Part shown: piece after piece, positions 17,244-24,645 of the stretch
Position numbering within the stretch: position 1 is the stretch's first letter
Layout of the letters: each line of letters begins with the position of its first letter
From: an uncultured Oscillospiraceae bacterium
Lineage (GTDB): Bacteria > Bacillota > Clostridia > Oscillospirales > Ruminococcaceae
Assembly: GCA_934448295.1 (NCBI GenBank)
Contig: CAKSEY010000001.1
Coordinates: 124,001-188,000 of the forward strand
Length of the DNA: 64,000 bases
Direction of reading: 5' to 3'
Position numbers and translations under genes: made by a program
Notes under the pieces: generated by a model
The model's input: only the letters and a program-made list of their open reading frames with translations
Database searches by the model: none
What the model was told of the DNA's origin: nothing

Positions 17244-17251
17244 ATATTACT

Positions 17252-19174
17252 ATGGGAATGGTAGTACAGCACAACATGAACGCGCTCAACGCGTACAACA
17301 AGCTGAACACAAACGTTGCAGGTCTGAAGAAGTCTTCTGAGAAGCTTTCTTCCGGTTACAGAATCAACCGCGCTGGCGACGACGCTGCTGGTCTGGCAAT
17401 TTCCGAGAAGATGAGATCCCAGATCCGCGGCCTGAACCAGGCTAAGAGAAACTCTCAGGATGGTATCTCCATGATCCAGACTTTCGAGGGTGCAACACAG
17501 GAATCCCACTCCATTCTTCAGAGAATGAAGGAGCTCGCTTCCGAGTCCGCTAACGGTACATACCAGGACGAGGTTGACCGTGACGCTATCCAGCTCGAGT
17601 TCAACCAGCTCAACGACGAGCTCGACCAGATCGCTGATACCGACTTCAACGGCGTTGTAATGCTCAACGGCGGTCAGATGGCTGACGGCACAAAGGCAAT
17701 CGATGGCAAGTTCGACTATGTAAACGCTGTTAGAGATGCTAAGCAGCTTTCTTCCGCTGACGTTACAATCGTTGACGATCAGAAGTTCAACGATGCTGCT
17801 ACTGCTGCTGCAAATGGCAAGACAAAGGCTGACGAGGCTTGGACTGCACTGAACGCTAACTGGAAGAGAGGCGACGACAGCAAGCTTAACGATGGTCCTG
17901 ACTATGTAGACATCACCTTTAAGTATGACGCTACCGGCGGCGCAGACGGCAAGACTTTCTGGTCCGCAACAGACGCAACTAACGGTGCAGATGTAGCCAA
18001 GGTTAATGTTACCAACACTGCCAACGGTGGTTTCGGTATAAAGGCAGGCACTGTTGATGTTGCTAACGTAGTTGCTAACACTACAAAGCTGGTTAACGGC
18101 GATACAGTTACAGTAAGACTTAACAACCCCAACACTGCTATCTCTGCTGCTACAAACGCTGGTTCTAAGGTAGTAACTTCTTCTATCACAGAAGGTGTTA
18201 AGCCCGGCGCTATCAAGGAAGATGATGCTAACCTTAATGTAACACTTGATAACGTTAAGGACAGCGAGATGACTGAGGCTATCAACAACATCTATAACGC
18301 ACTGAACGGCGCTACTTTTGATGTAGAGTATAAGAAAGATACAGCTACGGATTTTGCTGATATGAAGATCAAGTTCGCTGACGATGATGGTACTCCGATT
18401 ACGGGTGCAGATGCTGATGTTCATGCGGTTACCTTAACTGTAGATGGCAAGAAGGTTCAGCTGGCTTATCAGTTCGATAAGACTACTGGTTCTCTGAAGA
18501 TCGGTACATCTAATGACACAGGCGATGCTATTGCTAAGAACCTCGCTACACTGACACTTGCTAAGGTTGGCGCTACCACCAGCGATTCTGCAGGCAAGAT
18601 TTCTTACAAGATCAGCCTTGAGAACAACAAGTTTGATACCTCTGTAAAGCCCACCGTTGAGGTTAAGGATCCGGTTAACATGTCCGTATCCAAGGCTAAC
18701 TCCAACGATAAGGCAACAGCAGCTCTTACATATTCTGACCACATGGTTCTCCAGACTGGTTCCAGAACTAAGGACTCCGTTGACTTCACATTCAAGTACA
18801 GCACAGACGGCATGGGCGACCTCAAGTCCAACCTTGACCTCTCCTCCAGAGCTAACGGTCTGAACACCAAGAACCTCTCCCTCGCTACACAGGAAGGCGC
18901 TAATACCGCTATCGACAAGATCGACAACGCTATCAACAAGGTTTCCATGGTTCGTGCAACATTCGGTGCTACACAGAACAGACTCGAGCACAAGATCGAG
19001 AACCTGACCACCAACTCTGAGAACCTGACTGAAGCTGAGTCCACTATCCGTGATACCGATATGGCTTCTGAGATGCTCAACTACACAAAGTACAACGTAC
19101 TTCAGCAGGCAGCTCAGTCCATGCTCGCTCAGGCAAATCAGCAGCCGCAGTCCATTCTCCAGCTCCTCGGCTAA
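17252..19174 (+). CDS. Flagellin FliC2 (expressed orientation)
   Basis: Flagellar filament protein, 640 aa, exported by the flagellar type III apparatus. It has D0/D1 helices at about 1-160 and 530-640 and a large variable centre of about 370 residues that differs from FliC1. The start ATG 17252 (MGMVVQHNMNAL) has AAGGAGG 8 nt upstream and a SigD promoter. ATG 17258 is a possible second start. It is monocistronic, with its own terminator. No cysteine is apparent in the conserved ends, as usual for filament proteins. Confidence 0.96.
   Translation: MGMVVQHNMNALNAYNKLNTNVAGLKKSSEKLSSGYRINRAGDDAAGLAISEKMRSQIRGLNQAKRNSQDGISMIQTFEGATQESHSILQRMKELASESANGTYQDEVDRDAIQLEFNQLNDELDQIADTDFNGVVMLNGGQMADGTKAIDGKFDYVNAVRDAKQLSSADVTIVDDQKFNDAATAAANGKTKADEAWTALNANWKRGDDSKLNDGPDYVDITFKYDATGGADGKTFWSATDATNGADVAKVNVTNTANGGFGIKAGTVDVANVVANTTKLVNGDTVTVRLNNPNTAISAATNAGSKVVTSSITEGVKPGAIKEDDANLNVTLDNVKDSEMTEAINNIYNALNGATFDVEYKKDTATDFADMKIKFADDDGTPITGADADVHAVTLTVDGKKVQLAYQFDKTTGSLKIGTSNDTGDAIAKNLATLTLAKVGATTSDSAGKISYKISLENNKFDTSVKPTVEVKDPVNMSVSKANSNDKATAALTYSDHMVLQTGSRTKDSVDFTFKYSTDGMGDLKSNLDLSSRANGLNTKNLSLATQEGANTAIDKIDNAINKVSMVRATFGATQNRLEHKIENLTTNSENLTEAESTIRDTDMASEMLNYTKYNVLQQAAQSMLAQANQQPQSILQLLG
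17263..17697 (+). repeat. Flagellin N-terminal inverted repeat, right copy
   Basis: 435 bp, the partner of 16498-16932. It starts at AGTACAGCACAACATG, codon 4-5 of fliC2, and ends in GGCACAAAGGC. Confidence 0.92.
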
Positions 19175-19204
19175 TCCCTTTAGGTTATCCGACAGCTGCA
19201 TGAA
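19019..19204 (+). repeat. Flagellin C-terminal inverted repeat, right copy
   Basis: 186 bp, the partner of 14982-15167. It includes the fliC2 stop codon and about 30 bp of 3' untranslated sequence. Its end, CATGAA, is followed by unrelated sequence and a different terminator. Confidence 0.9.
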
Positions 19205-19228
19205 TGCGGCATAAACCCCAGATAACAG

Positions 19229-19259
19229 CCGCCCCGGTGCTAGCCCGGGGCGGTTTTTT
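19229..19259 (+). terminator. Terminator of fliC2
   Basis: Perfect 9-bp stem CCGCCCCGG/CCGGGGCGG with a 7-nt loop, followed by six T residues. It differs from the fliC1 terminator, which marks the outer border of the duplicated flagellin unit. Confidence 0.92.
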
Positions 19260-19269
19260 ATGTTTAGTA

Positions 19270-19298
19270 TTGCATTTTTCCCCGAAATGCTGTATAAT
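19270..19298 (+). promoter_or_regulatory. SigA-type promoter of darA-holB-ricT
   Basis: TTGCAT (19270-19275) and TATAAT (19293-19298), 17 nt apart, just after the fliC2 terminator. Confidence 0.75.
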
Positions 19299-19335
19299 AG
19301 ACAATGAGAAAATATATCTCAGGAGGTAATTATCC

Positions 19336-19659
19336 GTGAAGCTGATTTTTGCTATTGTAAATAATGACGACAGCCATGCTGTTTCCTCGTCCCTCACCCA
19401 GAGCGGCTATCAGGCGACAAAGCTCGCCTCCACCGGAGGTTTCCTGATGGCGGGAAACACCACGTTCATGATATGCTCCGAGGACGACAAGGTGGACGAC
19501 GTTATAGACGTCATCAGCAAGCACAGCCACAAGCGCAAGCAGTTCGTGCCTAATTCCGCGAGCTACGGGCTGAGCAACTACACCAGCTTTCCCGTGGAGG
19601 TCTCCGTGGGCGGCGCGACGATTTTCGTCACCAACATTGAGAGATTCGAGAAGGTATAA
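19336..19659 (+). CDS. darA: Cyclic-di-AMP receptor DarA (PII-like)
   Basis: A 107-aa PII-like trimeric protein that binds c-di-AMP in Gram-positive bacteria. The sequence MKLIFAIVNNDDSHAV, the central GGFLMAGNTTFMI and the C-terminal VGGATIFVTNIERFEK are characteristic. The start is GTG 19336 with AGGAGG about 9 nt upstream. Its stop shares one base with the holB start (TAATG). The order darA-holB-ricT is close to that in B. subtilis (yaaQ-yaaR-holB-yaaT, without yaaR), which supports the calls. Confidence 0.93.
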   Translation: MKLIFAIVNNDDSHAVSSSLTQSGYQATKLASTGGFLMAGNTTFMICSEDDKVDDVIDVISKHSHKRKQFVPNSASYGLSNYTSFPVEVSVGGATIFVTNIERFEKV

Positions 19660-20624
19660 TGCGGCTGTACGGTAAAGAGAAGCTCGTCAGCCTGCTGAAC
19701 GACACCGCCGCCGAAAACCGCCTGCCCCACGCGGTACTCCTCACCGGAGAAAAGGGGAGCGGAAAGCGCGTGATGGCGAAGTATATCGCGAAGCAGTTCC
19801 TGTGCGGAGCCGAGCCGTGCGGGCGCTGTTCCGTGTGCTCCAGGGTGGATTCCGGCGGGCACCCGGACGTTATCTACGCATTAAGCGAGTGCCAGGGGAA
19901 ATACACGATAGACCGCAGCAACCGCCCGCACACCGTCCGCGACGTGCTGGAATCCGTTGCGGTGAAGCCGAACGACGGCGACGTGAAAATCTACATCTTC
20001 GAGGACGCGGATACCATGTCCCCGCAGGTTCAGGATACCCTCCTGAAAAATATCGAGGAGCCGCAGCCGTGGGTAAGGTACATTTTTCTCTGCGAGAATC
20101 CCGGGAATCTGCTGACCACGATACGCTCCCGCGTGACGGAGTATTCCATGCCGGAATGTCCCCCGTCAGCCTGCGCGGAGTGCCTCGTGAACGAGTTCGG
20201 CACAGACCCCGCCAAGGCGCGGGAGCTGTCGGAGCTCATGTCCGGAAATATCGGCAAGTGCCTTGAAACGCTGAACGGCGGCGACGAGGTGAAGCTCATG
20301 GAGCTCGCCCGCCGGTGCGCCCAGGGAATCGCCGCGAAAAACGGCTACGCAATATGCACGGCTCTTTCCGAGCTTTCAAAGCGCAGTGAATACGCGGGCG
20401 CGCTGGAATACCTCAGCGGCATACTGCGGGATTCGCTGGCAGTCCGCGCGGGCACGGAGCTGACTTCCTGCGGCAAGGCGGAGGCGAAGTCCGTAGCACG
20501 GAGCTTCGATGAAGCCGCGATAACCTCCATGCTGGACAAGCTGTTCGAGGTGAATTCCAAGGCGCAGGCGGCAAACCTGAATCTCGCGCTGTGCTCCGCG
20601 TATCTCACGGCAGAATTATTATAG
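19659..20624 (+). CDS. holB: DNA polymerase III clamp loader, delta' subunit
   Basis: 321 aa. Part of the clamp loader that places the beta ring on primed DNA. It has an AAA+ fold with a degenerate P-loop GEKGSGKRV, a zinc knuckle (CGAEPCGRCSVC), and the sensor region DTLLKNIEEP followed by TTIRSRVTEY. It is coupled to darA by a 1-nt overlap. It is shorter than the tau subunit and lacks a coiled C-terminus, so it is delta' rather than DnaX. Confidence 0.92.
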   Translation: MRLYGKEKLVSLLNDTAAENRLPHAVLLTGEKGSGKRVMAKYIAKQFLCGAEPCGRCSVCSRVDSGGHPDVIYALSECQGKYTIDRSNRPHTVRDVLESVAVKPNDGDVKIYIFEDADTMSPQVQDTLLKNIEEPQPWVRYIFLCENPGNLLTTIRSRVTEYSMPECPPSACAECLVNEFGTDPAKARELSELMSGNIGKCLETLNGGDEVKLMELARRCAQGIAAKNGYAICTALSELSKRSEYAGALEYLSGILRDSLAVRAGTELTSCGKAEAKSVARSFDEAAITSMLDKLFEVNSKAQAANLNLALCSAYLTAELL

Positions 20625-20640
20625 TTTAGATAGGAGTAAA

Positions 20641-21843
20641 ATGGATAACAATTATTTTACTGAAAAAATAGCTCCGAAGAACAAGCCCGGGGAAAAGCCG
20701 GCGCAGTCCGCTGCCCGGCAGGAAATAAATCCCGATGAATTCGTTGAGCACCGCCAGAATCACCCGAACAACGAGGAAAAGCGCCCCCAGCGCTCTCCCC
20801 GCCAGGAACGTCCTGAGCGACAGGAACGTCCTGAGCGACAGGAACGCCCTCAGCGCCCGGAGCGACCGGAACGCGCAGAGCGCCGCGAACGTCCGGAGCG
20901 ACCGGAACGTCCGGAACGCGCAGAGCGCCGCGAAAACTCCCCCAGACCGGAAAAGAAGCCCGCGAACCCCGGCGCAGTGGTCGAGATAATCGGCGTGCGC
21001 TTCAAGGACGTGGGAAAGGTGTATTATTTCGCGCCGAATGGAGTTGCATTCCAGCAGGGCGACAGGGCGATAGTCGAGACCGCCCGCGGTATCGAGTGCG
21101 GCGACATAGTTCTAACCAACCGCACCGTTCCGGAGAGCACGATAGTTTCCCCGCTGAAAAGCATAATCCGCAGGGCGACCCCCGCCGACATAAAGCAGCT
21201 TGAAGAAAAGCGCCGCCAGGAAAAGGAGATAATGCAGGTGTTCGGCGAGAAGATCGCCCAGCACAGGCTCGACATGAAGCCCATAGACGTTGACTGCACA
21301 TTTGACGGAAGCAAGATACTGTTCTACTTCACGTCGGACGGCAGGGTGGATTTCCGCGACCTTGTAAAGGATCTGGCTTCCGTTTACCGCACCCGTATCG
21401 AGCTGCGGCAGATAGGCGTGCGCGACGAGGCGAAAATGCTCGGCGGCCTCGGGATATGCGGCAGACCGTTCTGCTGCTCCAGTTTCCTGGGGGAGTTCCA
21501 GCCGGTTTCCATCAAGATGGCTAAGGAGCAGTCCCTGTCGCTGAATCCGACAAAGATCTCCGGAACCTGCGGCAGACTTATGTGCTGCCTGAAATACGAG
21601 CAGAACTGCTACGAGGAGTTCCTCCGCACCACCCCGAAGGTCGGCGCCTATGTGGAAACAGCCGAGGGCAGGGGCAGGGTCTGCGAAACGAACCTGCTCA
21701 CCGGAATACTGAAAGTTCAGCTCGACAAGAACCCCGACGCCCCGATAACCGTAAACAAGGCGGACGTAAAGCTGCTTAAGGACGGTCAGGTGCGTATCAG
21801 CCGCGATGAAATGAAAGCGCTGAAAAATCTCGAGGATAAGTAA
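20641..21843 (+). CDS. ricT: RicT/YaaT-family protein (PSP1 domain) with a repetitive N-terminus
   Basis: 400 aa. RicT is part of the Ric complex that in B. subtilis promotes RNase Y-dependent mRNA processing, biofilm and sporulation. The PSP1 core (about 105-380) has the cluster-binding cysteines in GLGICGRPFCCSSF and GTCGRLMCCLKYE. Unusually, residues about 50-100 are a repeat of Arg/Glu/Pro/Gln units (PERQER, PERAER), likely disordered and highly charged. AGGAG lies 6 nt before ATG 20641. It is the last gene of its operon. Confidence 0.9.
   Translation: MDNNYFTEKIAPKNKPGEKPAQSAARQEINPDEFVEHRQNHPNNEEKRPQRSPRQERPERQERPERQERPQRPERPERAERRERPERPERPERAERRENSPRPEKKPANPGAVVEIIGVRFKDVGKVYYFAPNGVAFQQGDRAIVETARGIECGDIVLTNRTVPESTIVSPLKSIIRRATPADIKQLEEKRRQEKEIMQVFGEKIAQHRLDMKPIDVDCTFDGSKILFYFTSDGRVDFRDLVKDLASVYRTRIELRQIGVRDEAKMLGGLGICGRPFCCSSFLGEFQPVSIKMAKEQSLSLNPTKISGTCGRLMCCLKYEQNCYEEFLRTTPKVGAYVETAEGRGRVCETNLLTGILKVQLDKNPDAPITVNKADVKLLKDGQVRISRDEMKALKNLEDK
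20809..20934 (+). repeat. In-frame tandem repeat in ricT
   Basis: Degenerate repeats of a 15- to 18-nt unit (CGTCCTGAGCGACAGGAA and variants with CGTCCGGAGCGACCGGAA) that encode Arg-Pro-Glu-Arg-like units. Near-identical copies lie side by side, so copy number could vary by slippage. Confidence 0.8.
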
Positions 21844-21851
21844 AAAAACAG

Positions 21852-21884
21852 AATCGGGAGGCTTTTGCCTCCCGATTTGTTTTA
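21852..21884. terminator. Bidirectional terminator between ricT and the spore gene
   Basis: An 11-bp stem (AATCGGGAGGC/GCCTCCCGATT) with a TTTT loop, T tract on the plus side (TTGTTTTAT) and a run of A before it. It serves the two convergent genes. Confidence 0.88.
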
Positions 21885-23255
21885 TCCTGTGCGCTGAGTT
21901 CCGAAGCGGATAAAATTGTACTCCTTGGATATCGCGTCCCATGTTGGAGCCCCTACCAGACCTGAAACCGGCAGCCCGAAAAGCTCCTGAAATACCCGGA
22001 CGGCGTTTTCCGTCTGTGAGCCGTAGTAGCCGGAGACCGGTATCTCCGGGATATCCCGGTATGTCCTGCCGATAAGGTTGAGATATGTCTGAAGCGTCCG
22101 CACATCGTTGTTGCTAAGCCCCGGCGTCAGGATATATCCCGGATAGAGCGCGGCGGTATCCCCCGCATAATCAGCCGGAAGTCTCGCGGCTATATCGTTG
22201 TATATCTCCTGTATCAGCGTCCACGTCCGGAAGTCGACCACCCCGTTCACCGGAAGCCCGTAGAACGACTGAAACGCGCGCACCTGCTGTTCCGTTTCAT
22301 CTCCGAAAACTCCGTTCGCAGGACCTGACGGCACCGCCGGGTTAAAGTACGCGATGACGTTCAGGTAGTATTGCAGGTAGCTTACGAATATCCCGTAATC
22401 CCCGTTTGAGAGCTGGTCAGGGAATCCGCCCTCCACTTCGGACGGGCGCAGCCCCTCAGAGGTCAGCTCCGCGAGATTCTTTACGGCAACGTAGATGTAT
22501 TTTATCTGGTACCATGTCGCCTTGTTGACTATCCCCGTCTTGGGCAGCCCGAAAATTCCCTGAAACACCCGCACCGCCTCGTCGGTGCTTTCGCGGTAGA
22601 AGCCGTTTGTCGGGGCGATTTTCGGGATAGCCGGGTAGTTGTCGGCTATGCGGTTGAGCTCCACCTGGAGAATGCGCACTTCGTTTCCGGAGCTGCCCAG
22701 CCCGAACGGCGTTCCGGGATAACTGCCGAGAAACGGCTCAACGGCGGCGTTCCGCACGATATCTATATCACTGCCGTAATAGTATTGAAGCATTTCATAG
22801 GGGGTGTATCCGCGGTTCGCAAGATCGACAGTACCCCACTGCGAAAGCCCCTGACAGGTCACGGAGGTGCCGTTGCAGAACTGCGTGAACAGCGGCTCAA
22901 CGCTCCCGCGGCGCACAACGTAGTTATTGAATATCTCGTCCACTATGCGGCTGATGTTGCTGAAAACGTCCCTGCCGTAAACGAACGCCTGATCATACTG
23001 CGTGGAGCTTGTTATATCGAAATCATAGCCGCGGCTGCGGTACCACTCGGTGTATACGCGGTTGAGCGCAAAGGATATCTGCGCGTAGATATTCGCCCGG
23101 ATAGCCGCCTCCGGCCATGTAGGGTAGATTTCGCTGCTCGCCACATTCTTTATGTAGTCCGGAAAGGTCAGCGCGACGTTCTGCGCGCCGGAATCCGGAG
23201 TGCCAAGGTGCACCGTGATGGTTTCCGGTATTGTCGGGGTAATGGTTTCAGGCAT
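21882..23255 (-). CDS. SpoIID-like protein with peptidoglycan-binding domains
   Basis: 457 aa, no signal peptide. The N-terminal 180 residues resemble the SpoIID/LytB fold (AAIRANIYAQISFALNRVY, GLSQWGTVDLANRGYTPYEM). Three peptidoglycan-binding type-1 repeats follow at about 190-265, 290-360 and 380-450, each ending in a pattern like VFQ..FGLP..G. Clostridia use such proteins at the spore cortex. It lacks a clear catalytic domain beyond the SpoIID-like region, so it may bind and remodel rather than cut. It overlaps the preceding gene (23248-24345) by 8 nt. GGAGGT lies a few bases before ATG 23255. Confidence 0.85.
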   Translation of the reverse strand: MPETITPTIPETITVHLGTPDSGAQNVALTFPDYIKNVASSEIYPTWPEAAIRANIYAQISFALNRVYTEWYRSRGYDFDITSSTQYDQAFVYGRDVFSNISRIVDEIFNNYVVRRGSVEPLFTQFCNGTSVTCQGLSQWGTVDLANRGYTPYEMLQYYYGSDIDIVRNAAVEPFLGSYPGTPFGLGSSGNEVRILQVELNRIADNYPAIPKIAPTNGFYRESTDEAVRVFQGIFGLPKTGIVNKATWYQIKYIYVAVKNLAELTSEGLRPSEVEGGFPDQLSNGDYGIFVSYLQYYLNVIAYFNPAVPSGPANGVFGDETEQQVRAFQSFYGLPVNGVVDFRTWTLIQEIYNDIAARLPADYAGDTAALYPGYILTPGLSNNDVRTLQTYLNLIGRTYRDIPEIPVSGYYGSQTENAVRVFQELFGLPVSGLVGAPTWDAISKEYNFIRFGTQRTG

Positions 23256-24345
23256 CTGGCACCTCCGTAAGGTCGGGTTCTGTATCCGCTATCGTTTCAC
23301 TTTCTCCGCCGTTGGCGCCGGGAATCATTGCCGCACGCTGCACTGACAGTATCCCCTCGAAAACGGGCAGGCCGCGCACGCTCACCGGGTGGAAGCCCTC
23401 AGCCGTGATGTCTGCGTCATACAGCGCGTATGGCTGCACTCCGCAGTCCGGCTTCTGCGACAGAGCCACCGGCGGCGCGGGGAGTATTACCTCCTCCGTC
23501 TGACCGCTGATGTCTGTGGTCAGCGTATAGAACGTATGCGGCTTCCCGCCTATCACCTTGGTGACCGTTATCTTTGCGCCCGGCACCGGGAGCGCGTTCC
23601 GGGCGGTATACGTCCGGAACTGCACGGACCCCTGCCGCGGGTTCGCCCGCAAGAACTCGTCAAAGGTCTGGAACACCTGTTCGGGCGGCGCAGGATAATC
23701 TCCGTTCTCCTCACGAACAAGCGGCTTTATGTCGTCCCGGGAGTTCACCGGGGACTGCTGGCTCTCAAAGCTGCGCCGGCCGAGCTGCTCTGCCTGCCCC
23801 GTTCCGCTCTCCAGGATAACGCCCAGCGCCTCGCTTCCGGCCGGGGTGGATTCCGTGTGCTCGCCCTGCTTCGGGAACTGGGGAGACTGCTCCGGCTCGC
23901 GCTTGTTGGTTATGTTGTTGTTCTCGTTCGGGACGGCGGCGTTGGTTTCGTCCACCTGCACAACGTCCCCGGAAAGCTGCGGCGGCAGCTCGTTGAAGGC
24001 GGGGCGCTCCGGGGCGGGTTCGCGGCCGTCCGGCTGGGACATTCCCATCTCTGAGAATATTTTCTCGATGTTTTCCATCGCGGATTTATCCTCGGTATAC
24101 CCTATGATCTGCGGGCGGCGCTCCTCCTTTTCGGGGGGAGGGCTGCCCCCGGCGAGCTCCTCCTGCACAGCTTCCGGGGGATCATCCTGCCGGGCTGTCT
24201 GCGCGGGGGCTGTCGGCTCCGGCGGGAGCGGCTCAGGCTCTTCGGGGAGCATTTCCGGGAAGTTCAGCTTCTCAGGGACTGCCGTCCGGCTGTATTCCAT
24301 AAGCTCACGCTTGTATTTTTCAACAAGCCTCTTCATGTCGTCCAT
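23248..24345 (-). CDS. Hypothetical protein with a carboxypeptidase-regulatory-like domain
   Basis: 365 aa. Residues 1-210 are Pro/Glu/Gln-rich and probably disordered. Residues 215-340 form a beta-sandwich-like domain (FRTYTARNALPVPGAKITV ... DISGQTEEVILPAPP ... ADITAEGFHPVSVRGLPVFEGI). This domain is familiar from the N-termini of clostridial spore-cortex proteins of the SleC type, where it precedes peptidoglycan-binding domains. Here it is a separate gene overlapping the next by 8 nt, so the two probably work together at the spore surface. This role is inference. Confidence 0.75.
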   Translation of the reverse strand: MDDMKRLVEKYKRELMEYSRTAVPEKLNFPEMLPEEPEPLPPEPTAPAQTARQDDPPEAVQEELAGGSPPPEKEERRPQIIGYTEDKSAMENIEKIFSEMGMSQPDGREPAPERPAFNELPPQLSGDVVQVDETNAAVPNENNNITNKREPEQSPQFPKQGEHTESTPAGSEALGVILESGTGQAEQLGRRSFESQQSPVNSRDDIKPLVREENGDYPAPPEQVFQTFDEFLRANPRQGSVQFRTYTARNALPVPGAKITVTKVIGGKPHTFYTLTTDISGQTEEVILPAPPVALSQKPDCGVQPYALYDADITAEGFHPVSVRGLPVFEGILSVQRAAMIPGANGGESETIADTEPDLTEVPDA

Positions 24346-24514
24346 ATTTACCTCCTGTTATGGTTTTTGGTTGATTATATGCGGAGATCCCGCGTTTGAT
24401 TCGGACAGCGTGAGCGATTCGTTTTCCGCAGTCCTTTTTGCGGAAAATAGCCCGACTTGTTTGTGGATAATTCACAAAAATGCAGGTTTCTCTTAAAAAA
24501 ATTGCGCGGAGAAG
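24346..24514. other. Divergent intergenic region, first part
   Basis: No gene seen. The right end carries the ABC operon promoter. A promoter for the minus-strand spore operon should also lie here, but no convincing -35/-10 pair was found. Confidence 0.4.
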
Positions 24515-24543
24515 TTGCACTTTCATTGAATGTGTGCTATAAT
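24515..24543 (+). promoter_or_regulatory. SigA-type promoter of the ABC uptake operon
   Basis: TTGCAC (24515-24520), 17 nt, TATAAT (24538-24543). The predicted start, about 24550, coincides with the first base of the leader stem described next. Confidence 0.8.
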
Positions 24544-24549
24544 ATATAA

Positions 24550-24607
24550 TGTGCGCAGGAGCTTCACTGGTCGAAAGCCGTAAAGCGCCAAAGTCCAAAA
24601 GCGCACA
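24550..24607 (+). ncRNA. Candidate structured leader RNA
   Basis: TGTGCGC (24550-24556) pairs perfectly with GCGCACA (24601-24607). Inside, GCTT...AAGC closes a stem-loop around GG-TCGAAAG-CC. The whole 58-nt element would be the 5' end of the mRNA and is followed after 24 nt by the ribosome binding site. It does not match a riboswitch class I can recall (no T-box, SAM, purine or guanidine motifs). Confidence 0.4.
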
Positions 24608-24645
24608 GACTACATAAAAACACGGACAAACAAGGAGAAACAAAA

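Larger units (their letters stand above)
16933..17262. other. Candidate invertible segment of the flagellin switch
   Basis: 330 bp lying between the inner ends of the 435-bp inverted repeats. It holds the SigD promoter, a structured leader, the AAGGAGG ribosome binding site and the codons ATG GGA ATG GT of fliC2, all pointing right. The left end points at fliC1 with an in-frame TAA. Recombination between the repeats would flip the segment and move all expression signals to fliC1. Orientation switching itself is inferred, not seen. Confidence 0.75.

Noticed and set aside
20809..20934. CRISPR-like array
   Set aside because: Repeats are in frame inside ricT with no spacers; coding repeat, not CRISPR. 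No CRISPR array or cas gene was seen in the window.
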